Shown here: positions 42,681 to 50,884 of the stretch, in pieces
Numbering within the stretch: the first letter of the stretch is position 1
Layout: every line of letters begins with the position of its first letter
NCBI RefSeq assembly: GCF_015209505.1
Contig: NZ_JADEYC010000030.1
Coordinates: forward strand, 1-64,000
Length of the DNA stretch: 64,000 nt
Direction: 5' to 3'
Source of the DNA: Saccharopolyspora montiporae
GTDB taxonomy: Bacteria > Actinomycetota > Actinomycetes > Mycobacteriales > Pseudonocardiaceae
The notes under the pieces: model-generated
The model's input: only the letters and a program-made list of their open reading frames with translations
What the model was told of the DNA's origin: nothing
Database searches by the model: none
Program-made: the position numbers and the translations under genes

Positions 42681-43691
42681 TCAGCCGATCGCCGACAACT
42701 GCTGCTCGTAGCGGCGGTCGACGTAGTCCTCGAAGCGGAACCGGGTCGGCAGCACCCGCGCATCGAGGAACGCTCGGGCGAGCTGCTGCTGCGAGCGGAC
42801 GAGTTCCCCGTCCATCGGCACGGGCAACCGGTGCCTGCGTTCGGCCGCCCGCCGGGTGACCTCGATCGGCAGACCGGTGTCCGCCGCCCACTCGCGGGCC
42901 CGCTCCTCCGGGTTGGCCGTGTTGTGCTGTTCGGCGCGGGCGATGCGGGCGACGAAGTCGGCGATGGCGGCGTTCTTGCGCGGGTCGCCGAGCGATTCCA
43001 CCGCGGCCACGGTGAACTCGTAGCCGTTGGCGGTGCCCCGCCCGTCGGCGAGCACCCGCACGTCGGCCTCCAGTTCGGCCTGGGCGGTGTAGGGGTCCCA
43101 GACCGCCCAGGCGTCCACCTGGCCCTGGGTGAACGCGGAGAACGCCTCGGCGGGCTGCATGAACGACAGGTCGACGTCGTCCGGTTCGAGCCCGGCCCGA
43201 GACAGCATGTTGAGCACGTTGCCGTGCGCCGAGCTGCCCTTGGCCAGGGCGACCGTCTTGCCGCGCAGGTCTTGCACCGAGCGCAGCGGTGATCCGGCGG
43301 GCACCAGCAGCGCATCGGTGGCCGAGTTCTGCTCGCTGGCCGAGACGGCCTTGATCTTCGCGCTCGCCGCGGCACCGAACAGCGGCGGCGTGTTGCCCAC
43401 GCCACCGACGTCGACCGCGCCCGCGGACACGGCTTCCACCAGCGGCGGCCCGGAGGTGAACGTCGACCACTCGATCTCGTACGGGGTGTCCAGCAAGCCC
43501 GCCGCGGCCAGCATGGACCGCTGGTTGCCCTTCTGGTCGCCGACCTGCAGCACCACGTCGGAGAGCTGCTCGGCCGGCACCGGCGGCGGCACCGGCGCGC
43601 GGGTGGGACCGGTGGTGACCTCGCCGCACGCGGTCAGCGCGAGGGCACCGACCAGCGCTGCGGCGATGCGCGGGACGTTGTCACGCAGCAC
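42681..43691 (-). CDS. ssuA: Alkanesulfonate ABC transporter substrate-binding lipoprotein
   Basis: This 336-residue lipoprotein has a short signal ending in the lipobox LTAC (Cys22) followed by a Pro-rich spacer. The NMT1/SsuA-type binding fold follows: LQVGDQKGNQRSMLAAAGLL, STFTSGPPLVEAVSAGAVD, VGGVGNTPPLFGAA. It captures sulfonates outside the membrane for SsuBC. The start GTG 43691 lies inside the end of ssuB (11-base overlap), so translation is probably coupled. The downstream genes encode the reductase and monooxygenase. Confidence 0.93.
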   Translation of the reverse strand: MLRDNVPRIAAALVGALALTACGEVTTGPTRAPVPPPVPAEQLSDVVLQVGDQKGNQRSMLAAAGLLDTPYEIEWSTFTSGPPLVEAVSAGAVDVGGVGNTPPLFGAAASAKIKAVSASEQNSATDALLVPAGSPLRSVQDLRGKTVALAKGSSAHGNVLNMLSRAGLEPDDVDLSFMQPAEAFSAFTQGQVDAWAVWDPYTAQAELEADVRVLADGRGTANGYEFTVAAVESLGDPRKNAAIADFVARIARAEQHNTANPEERAREWAADTGLPIEVTRRAAERRHRLPVPMDGELVRSQQQLARAFLDARVLPTRFRFEDYVDRRYEQQLSAIG

Positions 43692-44376
43692 CGGTGCTCA
43701 CCCCCAGGTCGGAGAGCACCTGGGCGCGCAGGTCCGCGGTGGCCCCGCCCGCCGGGCGGTGGTGCTCGGCCGCGATGCGCCCGCCTTCCAGCACCAGGGT
43801 GCGATCGGCCAACGCGAGGGCTTCGTCCACGTCGTGCGTCACCAGCAGCACGGTCGGTCCGTGTTCGCGCCACAGGGTTCCGACGAGATCGTGCATGGAC
43901 AGCCGGGTCAACGCGTCCAGGGCGCCGAAGGGTTCGTCCAGCAGCAGCAGATCGGGTTCGCGCACCAGGGCCCGGGCCAGCGAGACCCGCTGGGCTTCCC
44001 CGCCGGACAGGGTCAGCGGCCAGGAGTCGATGTGCCCGCCGAGGCCGACCTCCGCCAGGGCGCTGCGGGCGATCTCGTCGCGGTTCGGCCGGTTGAGCCC
44101 GAGCCGGATGTTGTCGCCGACCGTGCGCCAGGGCAGCAGCCGCGGTTCCTGGAAGGCCACGGACACCGCCTCGGGCACCTCGACGGCACCGTCGACGTCG
44201 GTGTCCAGCCCGGCCAGTACGCGCAGCAGCGTTGATTTGCCGGATCCGCTGCGGCCCAGCAGCGCCACGAACTCGCCCGCCCCGACGGACAGGTCGAGCC
44301 CGTCCAGGACCGCGCGCCCGTGGAAGCGCTTGACCAGACCGCGGACGTTCACCGGGTTCGCGTCTCGGGCCGCCAC
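43681..44376 (-). CDS. ssuB: Alkanesulfonate ABC transporter ATP-binding protein
   Basis: This 231-residue ABC ATPase has Walker A LLGRSGSGKSTLLRV, Q-loop AFQEPRLLPW, signature LSGGEAQRVSLARAL and Walker B LLLLDEPFGALD, followed by the switch His in VTHDVDEA. GTG 44376 is preferred because GGAGGG sits 7 bases ahead; GTG 44352 forms a GTGA overlap with the permease stop and would be 8 residues shorter. It energises sulfonate import with the SsuC permease and the SsuA binding protein encoded on either side. Confidence 0.93.
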   Translation of the reverse strand: MAARDANPVNVRGLVKRFHGRAVLDGLDLSVGAGEFVALLGRSGSGKSTLLRVLAGLDTDVDGAVEVPEAVSVAFQEPRLLPWRTVGDNIRLGLNRPNRDEIARSALAEVGLGGHIDSWPLTLSGGEAQRVSLARALVREPDLLLLDEPFGALDALTRLSMHDLVGTLWREHGPTVLLVTHDVDEALALADRTLVLEGGRIAAEHHRPAGGATADLRAQVLSDLGVSTGAA

Positions 44377-45191
44377 CGCAGCGCCCTCCTCTCCAGCCGC
44401 CGCACCAGCGCGTCGGTGATCAGGCCCAGGGCCGCGTAGATCAGTAGGCCGACGACGATGATGTCGGTGCGCAGGAACTCCCGCGCGTTGTTGATCATGT
44501 ATCCGATGCCGTTCTCGGTGTTGACCTGCTCGCTGATGATCAGCGACAGCCAGGCGATGCCGAGCCCTTGGCGCAAGCCGATGAGCGTGCCGGGCAGCGC
44601 GCTGGGCAGCACCACGTGTCGGATCCGCTCGGTCCGGGTGAACCCGAGCACGCGGGAGGCTTCCAGCAGCTTCGGGTCGACCCCGCGGATCGCGCCGTGC
44701 ACGTTGAGGTACAGCGGGAACACGACGCCCATCGCGACCAGCGCGATCTTGGGCGCCTCGCCGATGCCGAACCAGAGGATGAACAGCGGGACCAGCCCGA
44801 GGTGCGGCAGCGTGCGCAGCATCTGCAGCGGTGGGTCCAGCAGGTCGTCGCCCCACCGGCCGAGCCCGGCACACAGCCCAGCGCCGATCCCGATGAGCAC
44901 GCCGATGGCCAGCCCGGCGAGCACGCGGCTGAGCGAGACGCCCAGGTGCGAGCCGAGCTCGCCGGTCAGCGCCAGCTCCCAGGCCGAACGCAGGATCACG
45001 TCCGGGGCGGCCAGCTTGTCCGGCGGCAGGACGCCGGTCCCGCTGGCCAGCTGCCAGACCACCAGGATCACCACCGGGCTGATCCAGCGGCGCAGGTTGC
45101 GGGGGCGCCATCGCCGGCCCGCGCGGACCTCCGACCCCGGCGCGCGGGGCCGCTCGGCGGCGGGCGCGTCGGGGGCAACGGACAGGGACAT
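44349..45191 (-). CDS. ssuC: Alkanesulfonate ABC transporter permease
   Basis: This 280-residue permease has a charged 45-residue N-terminus and six membrane helices. The BPD_transp_1 coupling loop reads EASRVLGFTRTERIRHVVLPSALPG (the core EASRVLGF is the EAA motif). It forms the membrane channel for SsuAB. ATG 45191 follows AGGAGG. As first gene of the operon it is preceded by a 24-nt element that recurs, inverted, in front of the divergent exporter gene. Confidence 0.92.
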   Translation of the reverse strand: MSLSVAPDAPAAERPRAPGSEVRAGRRWRPRNLRRWISPVVILVVWQLASGTGVLPPDKLAAPDVILRSAWELALTGELGSHLGVSLSRVLAGLAIGVLIGIGAGLCAGLGRWGDDLLDPPLQMLRTLPHLGLVPLFILWFGIGEAPKIALVAMGVVFPLYLNVHGAIRGVDPKLLEASRVLGFTRTERIRHVVLPSALPGTLIGLRQGLGIAWLSLIISEQVNTENGIGYMINNAREFLRTDIIVVGLLIYAALGLITDALVRRLERRALRWRPETRTR

Positions 45192-45223
45192 GGGATCGCC
45201 ACCTCCTACGAGGCGCTTTGAAA

Positions 45224-45416
45224 ACAAAGTCGATCGGGACAGTACAGTTTCATCCCGCCGCACGAACACCATCTCTCACGCACTAGGAACACACGTTCGT
45301 GCGCAGCGCACATCCGATTCGGCGACGGCCGCGCAACCCCCGATCCACCCCCGTCCTACGCACTGGAACGTCGTTGACCGACGCCCGCAAATCTGTACCG
45401 TCTCTATCGACTTTGT
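45224..45416. promoter_or_regulatory. Divergent ssuC/tauE control region with a 24-nt inverted element
   Basis: Bases 45224-45247 and the reverse complement of 45393-45416 match at 21 of 24 positions. Read toward each gene, both elements start CTGTAC, continue GTC and end ATCGACTTTGT. They lie 32 bases before the ssuC start and 52 bases before the exporter start. The symmetry implies a shared regulator, or matching promoter/leader signals, for sulfonate uptake and sulfite export. Confidence 0.7.
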
Positions 45417-45468
45417 CGGAAAGCCGGGTCGGCCGGCACCCACGATGCGCAGGAAGAAGAACCACCCG

Positions 45469-46389
45469 ATGGTCACGTTGATCCTCGTAGCAATCGCCGG
45501 ATTCGTCGCGCAGCTCGTCGACGGTTCCCTGGGCATGGCGTTCGGGGTGACCGCCACCACCGGGTTGCTGGCGGTCGGCACCGCGCCCGCCGTCGCCTCC
45601 GCCTCGGTGCACCTCGCCGAGATCGGCACCGCCACCGCCTCCGGCATCTCGCACTGGCGGATGGGCAACGTCGACTGGCCCGTGGTGCGCTGGCTGGCCG
45701 TCCCCGGGACCATCGGCGGGTTCCTCGGCGCGACCTTCCTGGCCTGGCTGTCCACCGATGCGGCCGAACCCGTGATGTCCACGCTGCTCATCGCGCTCGG
45801 CCTGTACGTCCTGCTGCGCTTCACGCTCTGGACCACCCCGGTCCGCCCGCGCGGCATCACCAAGTCCGGGCGCCGCTGGCTGCTGCCGCTGGGGCTGACC
45901 GCCGGGTTCGTGGACGCCACCGGTGGTGGCGGTTGGGGCCCGGTCTCGACCACGACCTTGCTCAGCAGCGGTCGGCTCTCCCCGCGCCGCACGGTCGGTT
46001 CGGTGGACACCAGCGAGCTCCCGGTCTCGCTGGGCGCCAGCGTCGGCTTCCTCTACGCCCTCGGCGGCGAGGCGCTGTCCGCGACGGTCGTCGGCGGCCT
46101 GCTCATCGGCGGCGTGCTGGCGGCGCCGCTGGCCGCCTACCTGGTCCGGATCCTGCCCGCGCGAGTGATCGGCACCGGGGCAGGCGGGCTGATCGTGCTG
46201 ACCAACCTGCAGGCGGTGCTGGACGCCGTCGGCGTTCCCGGACCGGCCCGCCTCGCGACCTCCGGGGTGCTGGCCGCCGGCTGGGTGGCGGCCGTGGTGT
46301 GGGCGGTGCGCACATCGATCGCCGAGCGCCGCGCGGCCCCGGACGAGGACGCCGAGCCCGCGGACGCGCACGAACCCGCGGGCGCCTGA
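45469..46389 (+). CDS. TauE/SafE (TSUP) family sulfite/organosulfur exporter
   Basis: This 306-residue protein has about eight membrane helices in two similar halves. The N-terminal half contains QLVDGSLGMAFGVTATTGLL, and the second ATGGGGWGPVSTTTLLS, both matching the duplicated TSUP loop. The C-terminal tail is acidic. TSUP proteins export sulfite or sulfoacetate or move other small anions. Divergent placement to ssuCBA-ssuE-ssuD suits detoxification of sulfite released by SsuD. ATG 45469 was chosen; ATG 45445 would add eight basic residues. Confidence 0.9.
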   Translation: MVTLILVAIAGFVAQLVDGSLGMAFGVTATTGLLAVGTAPAVASASVHLAEIGTATASGISHWRMGNVDWPVVRWLAVPGTIGGFLGATFLAWLSTDAAEPVMSTLLIALGLYVLLRFTLWTTPVRPRGITKSGRRWLLPLGLTAGFVDATGGGGWGPVSTTTLLSSGRLSPRRTVGSVDTSELPVSLGASVGFLYALGGEALSATVVGGLLIGGVLAAPLAAYLVRILPARVIGTGAGGLIVLTNLQAVLDAVGVPGPARLATSGVLAAGWVAAVVWAVRTSIAERRAAPDEDAEPADAHEPAGA

Positions 46390-46414
46390 CGCCGGCCGCC
46401 CGGCGCCCCTGCCG

Positions 46415-46456
46415 CAGACCGCCTCCGGCCGCATACTCGCGGCCGGAGGCGGTCTG
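46415..46456. terminator. 18-bp perfect hairpin terminator
   Basis: Bases 46415-46432 and 46439-46456 are perfectly complementary with a 6-base loop (ATACTC). It lies 25 bases after the exporter stop and 25 bases before the stress-protein start. It should end the exporter transcript. Confidence 0.75.
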
Positions 46457-46481
46457 TTCGAGCAACCGAGGGGGACGCCCG

Positions 46482-47372
46482 ATGTGCGCCTTGCGGACGG
46501 AAACCGTGGTGGCCGGCTTCGACGGGACCGAGGAGTCCCGCCGCGCTGTCTGGTGGGCGGCGGACGAAGCGCTCACCCGCGGGCAGCCGCTGCTGCTGGT
46601 GCACGCGTTCAGCATGCCGCTGGAAGAACTCACCCGGGTGCACCTGCCCACCGAGGAGTTCGCCTACGAGCCCGTCCGCGCGGCCGCCGAGCAGGCGGTG
46701 GTCGGGATGGCCGAGCAATGCAGGCGGACGCTGCCGGGGCTCGACGTCAGCACCAGCACGCACCTCGGACACCCGGCTTCGGTGCTCATCGATGCCGCCG
46801 TGGACGCCAGCGTGCTCGTGCTGGGCGCCCCGGAGCTCAGCCGGTTGCGCCGCGTCCTGCTCGGTTCCACGGCCGCCGAGGTGGTCCGCACGGCGCACGT
46901 GCCGGTCGTCGTGGTGCGCGGGGAACCGGCCGAGCGGGACGCGCCGCGCGCCGACCGGATCGTGGTCGGCGTGGACGGCTCGCCCACCAGCAGCCGTGCG
47001 ACCGGTTTCGCCTACGACTACGCCTTCCGGCACGGCGCCGAGCTCACCGCGCTGCTGGCCTACACCGAGCATCCGCCCGATGCGCTGCCGCCCGATCGCG
47101 GCTGGACGGTGGACGCCGACGACGCCGAAGCCTCCCGCCGGGCGCTGTCCGAGGCGGTGGCCGGCTGGGCCGAGCGCTATCCGGACGTCTCGGCCCGGCA
47201 CGACGTGACCACCGCCGGGCGCCCCGCCGAGGCGCTCATCGACGCCGCCGAGGGCGCCGATCTGCTCGTGGTGGGCACCCGGGGACGCGGTCCGCTGCGC
47301 ACGACGCTGCTCGGCTCGGTCAGCCACGCCGTCGTGCACTACGCGCCCGTTCCGGTCGCCGTGGTGCGCTGA
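46482..47372 (+). CDS. Universal stress protein with two UspA domains (paralogue)
   Basis: This 296-residue protein has two UspA domains (about 8-145 and 155-295). The second keeps the ATP signature VGTRGRGPLRTTLLGS; the first has LGAPELSRLRRVLLGST with a Pro-containing variant. It is clearly paralogous to the protein at 1809-2693: both begin with a G-x-D strand, share RRAVWWAA-EA and have equal length. ATG 46482 follows GAGGGGGA. It is isolated by hairpins and is not obviously tied to the neighbouring sulfonate genes. Confidence 0.92.
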   Translation: MCALRTETVVAGFDGTEESRRAVWWAADEALTRGQPLLLVHAFSMPLEELTRVHLPTEEFAYEPVRAAAEQAVVGMAEQCRRTLPGLDVSTSTHLGHPASVLIDAAVDASVLVLGAPELSRLRRVLLGSTAAEVVRTAHVPVVVVRGEPAERDAPRADRIVVGVDGSPTSSRATGFAYDYAFRHGAELTALLAYTEHPPDALPPDRGWTVDADDAEASRRALSEAVAGWAERYPDVSARHDVTTAGRPAEALIDAAEGADLLVVGTRGRGPLRTTLLGSVSHAVVHYAPVPVAVVR

Positions 47373-47505
47373 ACCGCGCCCTGCACTGCGAATCCCGTGC
47401 CGCAGCACGTCTTTCGCGCTGCTTCGTTCCCGAAAACCGCGCTGTTGACCGCGGATCACCGCCTTGGTAAGAACGTGCGGAGGCGGCGGCTTCCCGGGAG
47501 GCGAA

Positions 47506-48672
47506 GTGGAACTCACCGCGTACACCGACGACGTGCTGCCGCGCACCGGCGAGGCGACGCTGATCGCCCGGGTGCACGATCCGGGCGCGGGCGGCCCGTG
47601 CGTGGGTGCGGTGCGCGAGGACCACGTCGTCGACCTGACACCGATCTGCCCCACCGTCAGCGATCTGCTGGAACGCGGCGACGCCGCCGAACTCGCCGGC
47701 TGCGCACGGACGTCGCGGAGCTGGCCGCTAGCCGACCTGCTCGGCGGCACGCTGCGCGGCGACCGGTCCGCGCCGCGGCTGCTGGCCCCGGTGGACCTGC
47801 AGGTGCTCAAGGCGGCGGGGGTGACCTTCGCCCGGTCGATGCTGGAACGCGTGGTGGAGGAGCGCGCCGCCGGCGACCCGCGGCAGGCCGAACGACTGCG
47901 GGCCGAACTCGCCGACCTGCTCGGCGGCAGCCTCTCCGGTGTGCGCCCCGGCTCGGAGCAGGCCGAGCAGGTCAAGCAGGCGCTTCTCGAACGCGGGATG
48001 TGGTCGCAGTACCTGGAAGTCGGCATCGGCCCCGACCCGGAGGTCTTCACCAAGGCACCGGTGTTGTCCGCGGTGGGCACGGGTGCGCAGATCGGCGTGC
48101 TGGCCCGTTCAGCGTGGAACAACCCGGAACCGGAGCTGGTGGTGGTGGCCGACTCCCGGGGACGACCGGTGGGCGCCTCGCTGGCCAACGACGTCAACCT
48201 GCGCGACTTCGAGGGCCGCAGCGCGCTGCTGCTGACCGAGGCCAAGGACAACAACGCCTCCTGCGCCCTCGGGCCGTTCCTGCGGCTGTTCGACGAGCGG
48301 TTCGGCCTGGACGAGGCCGCCGGCGCCGAAGTGCGGTTGCGCATCACCGGCACCGACGGGTTCCAGCTGGAGGCGGTCAGCCGGGTCGGCGAGATCAGCA
48401 GGCATCCGCGCGAACTGCTCGGCCACGTGCACGGACGCCACCACGCCTACCCGGACGGGTTCGCGCTGCTGACCGGCACCATGTTCGCCCCGACCGAGGA
48501 CCGGGACGCGCCGGGGCAGGGCTTCACCCACCACCGCGGGGACGTGGTGGCCATCTCGGCGCCCGAGCTGGGCTGCCTGGTCAACGAAGTCACCAGCGCG
48601 GAGGACGCGCCCGACTGGTCGTTCGGCATCCGGGACCTGATGCACAACCTCGCCGCGCGCGGGCTGCTCTGA
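47506..48672 (+). CDS. Fumarylacetoacetate hydrolase family protein, AraD1-like
   Basis: This 388-residue protein has the FAH fold in its C-terminal two thirds. The signature stretch ANDVNLRDFEGRSALLLTEA and DNNASCALGPFLRLFD is characteristic of the AraD1-like group, which dehydrates 2-keto-3-deoxy sugar acids such as L-arabinonate derivatives. FTKAPVLSAVGTGAQIGV precedes it and WNNPEPELVVV lies between. Metal-binding acids are therefore present. GTG 47506 follows GGGAGG. Sugar-acid transporters or dehydrogenases are not adjacent, but an IclR-type HTH remnant, the usual regulator of such genes, lies 10 bases downstream on the other strand. Confidence 0.85.
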   Translation: MELTAYTDDVLPRTGEATLIARVHDPGAGGPCVGAVREDHVVDLTPICPTVSDLLERGDAAELAGCARTSRSWPLADLLGGTLRGDRSAPRLLAPVDLQVLKAAGVTFARSMLERVVEERAAGDPRQAERLRAELADLLGGSLSGVRPGSEQAEQVKQALLERGMWSQYLEVGIGPDPEVFTKAPVLSAVGTGAQIGVLARSAWNNPEPELVVVADSRGRPVGASLANDVNLRDFEGRSALLLTEAKDNNASCALGPFLRLFDERFGLDEAAGAEVRLRITGTDGFQLEAVSRVGEISRHPRELLGHVHGRHHAYPDGFALLTGTMFAPTEDRDAPGQGFTHHRGDVVAISAPELGCLVNEVTSAEDAPDWSFGIRDLMHNLAARGLL

Positions 48673-48682
48673 CCGGAACCGG

Positions 48683-48958
48683 TCAGCCCGCCGCGCCGAC
48701 GGCGGTTCCGGTGCTCAGGCCGTGCGCGCGAGTGCCCAGCCGGTAGCCGGGTGCTCCGTGCTCGATCCAGTCCAGCTCGACGAGCTGGACGAGGATCCGG
48801 AACACTGTGGAGCGCGGCAGGCCCGAGTCGCGGGTGACCTCGGCCAGCGTCAACCAGCTCGTCCGCCCCGGGAAGACGTCCAGGATCAGCGTCATCCGCT
48901 CGACCACCGAAGGCGGTCGGCGGGTCCCGCCGGCGCGCAGTCCGTTCGCCGCAGTCAT
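48683..48958 (-). pseudogene. HTH-only IclR-family protein, C-terminal ligand domain missing
   Basis: The 91-residue frame from ATG 48958 contains a complete IclR winged helix-turn-helix: SVVERMTLILDVFPGR, LTLAEVTRDSGLPRSTVFRI, LDWIEHGAPGYRLGTRA. It stops right after the DNA-binding domain. IclR regulators normally run to about 250 residues with a ligand domain. No remainder is found in other frames, because the FAH-family gene ends 10 bases beyond. It is either a truncated remnant, whose lost half was removed with the ancestral neighbour, or a free-standing DNA-binding protein. Codon bias is still intact, so decay, if any, is recent. Confidence 0.65.
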
Positions 48959-49093
48959 GACACCTGCCTCCCGGTTCGCTCCCCCGAGCGGACAATGCCT
49001 TCTCTGAAAACCTAGCACTTGCTCGGTGTCCGGAAAAAGGACTGCACAGCGGGTAATTCGTTGACACCGACGTTCATCTCGGGTTACCTGGAC

Positions 49094-49110
49094 TATGCCT
49101 GCTAGGCATA
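49094..49110. promoter_or_regulatory. 17-bp palindrome beside a consensus promoter
   Basis: TATGCCT (49094-49100) and AGGCATA (49104-49110) are perfect inverted repeats around a 3-base spacer. Just to the left, TTGACA is followed after 17 bases by TTACCT, a good plus-strand -35/-10 pair. The palindrome would lie near the transcription start. No plausible gene follows on the plus strand, so the promoter seems orphaned. The palindrome is also about 135 bases upstream of the IclR-like start. Confidence 0.5.
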
Positions 49111-49211
49111 TGCGCACCCGGACGGCCGCAGCGACGCGACCGTCCCCGCACCCGGGAGGCCGGCGAGTGCACCGGACACCGACCGCACGACCCCGCTCGC
49201 CACGGACCGCG

Positions 49212-49856
49212 TCAGCCCCTGCGTCGCAGATCCCCCGGACTCCGCCGCGCGGCCCGCGCCCGGCGCCGCGCGCTGCCGCGCTTGGCCGCCACCCGGTCGA
49301 GATCGGCCAGCATGCCGTCGATCCGGTCGCGCTCCTGCTCGTAGTACCGCTCCGACCAGCGCAGCACCATTTCCGGGTAGGCCCAACCGGGTTCGCGGGA
49401 CGCGCCCTCGGCATCGGCACCGGCCGCCGCGCGCAACTCCTCGGCGTGCCCGCGGTGCTCCAGGAGCATCGCCCGCAGTTCGGCCGGATCACCGAGGTGA
49501 CCCAGCCACATCCGCAGCATCACGCCGTGCTTGAGCACCGCCGGTTCCACCGGGGATTCGCCCGCCCACGCCGCCGCGGCCTTCTCGCCTTCCGCCGTGA
49601 TGGAGTACAGCCGCTTGCCCCGGACCTCGTCGCGCTCCACGACCCGCGATGTCGCGTACCCGTGCACCTCAAGCCGGCGCAGCTCGGTGTAGATCTGGCT
49701 GTAGGACGGGGCCCAGTAGAAGAAGCGCAGGCTCCAGTCCGCCCACTTCTTGAGGTCGTACCCGGACAGCTCCTCGCCGAAGGACAGCAGTCCGAGCACG
49801 GCCCAGCTCGTCGTCCGCAGGTCCGGCAGCGGCGCGGGGTTCTCATCGTCGGCCAT
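49212..49856 (-). CDS. PadR family transcriptional regulator
   Basis: This 214-residue regulator has the PadR winged helix at about 12-95 (WAVLGLLSFGEELSGYDLKKW, YSQIYTELRRLEVHGYATSRVV) and a C-terminal helical dimerisation domain (about 110-190, ending in an Arg-rich tail). ATG 49856 is 89 bases from the divergent hydrolase gene that heads the hydrolase/BVMO/SDR operon, so it probably represses that operon. A 10-bp perfect palindrome ATTCCGGAAT (49900-49909) in the shared gap is a candidate operator. Confidence 0.9.
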   Translation of the reverse strand: MADDENPAPLPDLRTTSWAVLGLLSFGEELSGYDLKKWADWSLRFFYWAPSYSQIYTELRRLEVHGYATSRVVERDEVRGKRLYSITAEGEKAAAAWAGESPVEPAVLKHGVMLRMWLGHLGDPAELRAMLLEHRGHAEELRAAAGADAEGASREPGWAYPEMVLRWSERYYEQERDRIDGMLADLDRVAAKRGSARRRARAARRSPGDLRRRG

Positions 49857-49945
49857 GCGCGCACGATACCCCCGAAGCACCGCACCGCCGGAGCACCGGA
49901 TTCCGGAATTCACCTGTATGCCAACGGATCCCCATTGGAGGCGCG

Positions 49946-50884
49946 ATGTTCGACGACGAGATCGCCCGGTTCCTGGAGGTGTTGGACCGGGGCTTTCCCC
50001 CGGTGCACGAGATGACTCCGCAGCAAGCGCGGGAAGCGGTGTCCGCGCGGCGCGCCGACCGAGCCCCCGAACCGGTGCACGAGGTGACCGAGCATCAGCT
50101 GTCCACACCGGACGACGGACCGCTGCTGCGGGTGTACCGACCGCACGGCGAACCGGGCGCACCGGCGGTGGTCTTCTGCCACGGCGGCGGATTCGTGCTC
50201 TGCGATCTGGATTCGCACGACGCCTTCTGCCGCTGGCTGTGCCGGACCTGCTCGGTCGTCGTGGTCTCGGTCGGCTACCGGCGCGCTCCCGAGCATCCCG
50301 CCCCGGCCGCCGCCGAGGACGCCTACCGGGCGCTGCGGTGGACGGCGGAAGAATGCGCGGGCATCGACGCCGACCGGATCGCGGTGGCCGGGGATAGCGC
50401 GGGCGGCAACCTCGCGGCGGTGAGCTGCCTGTTGGCCCGCGAGCGTTCCGGTCCGCGTCCGGCCGGCCAGGTGCTGCTCTACCCGATGATCGACCCGAAC
50501 TGCGACACCGCCAGCCAGCACCGCTACGCCACCGGCCACTTCACCACCCGAGCCGCCCTGCGCTGGTACTGGCACCAGTACCTCGGCACCGCCGCACCGC
50601 CCGAACCGCAGTGCGCGGTGGCGCCGATGCGCGCCGCGCAGCACACCGGATTGCCGCCGGCGGTCGTGGTCACCGCCGGGCTCGATCCGCTCAGCGACGA
50701 AGGCCGCGCCTACGCCGCGACCTTGCGCGCCGCCGGTGTCCCGCTGGTGCACCGGCACCACCCGGACCTGTTCCACGGTTTCGCCACCGTCGAGGGCTTG
50801 GACGCCGCCTCCTGCGCGCGCGAGCTGCTGGCCGCCGATGTGCGCGATCTGTTCGACCGGCGAACCGCGGAGGTGGTCGCATGA
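49946..50884 (+). CDS. Alpha/beta hydrolase, hormone-sensitive-lipase type (lactone/ester hydrolase)
   Basis: This 312-residue esterase has the HSL-family oxyanion motif FCHGGGFVLC (near 77) and the nucleophile elbow VAGDSAGGNLA (Ser near 151). The catalytic Asp lies in AGLDPLSDEG and His in PDLFHGFATV. It is the first gene of an operon with a Baeyer-Villiger monooxygenase (ATGA overlap) and an SDR. In that setting it should open the lactone or ester made by the monooxygenase, the role of ChnC in cyclohexanol degradation. ATG 49946 has TTGGAGG upstream. Confidence 0.92.
   Translation: MFDDEIARFLEVLDRGFPPVHEMTPQQAREAVSARRADRAPEPVHEVTEHQLSTPDDGPLLRVYRPHGEPGAPAVVFCHGGGFVLCDLDSHDAFCRWLCRTCSVVVVSVGYRRAPEHPAPAAAEDAYRALRWTAEECAGIDADRIAVAGDSAGGNLAAVSCLLARERSGPRPAGQVLLYPMIDPNCDTASQHRYATGHFTTRAALRWYWHQYLGTAAPPEPQCAVAPMRAAQHTGLPPAVVVTAGLDPLSDEGRAYAATLRAAGVPLVHRHHPDLFHGFATVEGLDAASCARELLAADVRDLFDRRTAEVVA

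Noticed and set aside
49095..50015. A 306-codon plus-strand frame starting inside the 17-bp palindrome
   Set aside because: It runs antisense through the PadR gene and has no domain; the promoter in front of it is therefore treated as orphaned.
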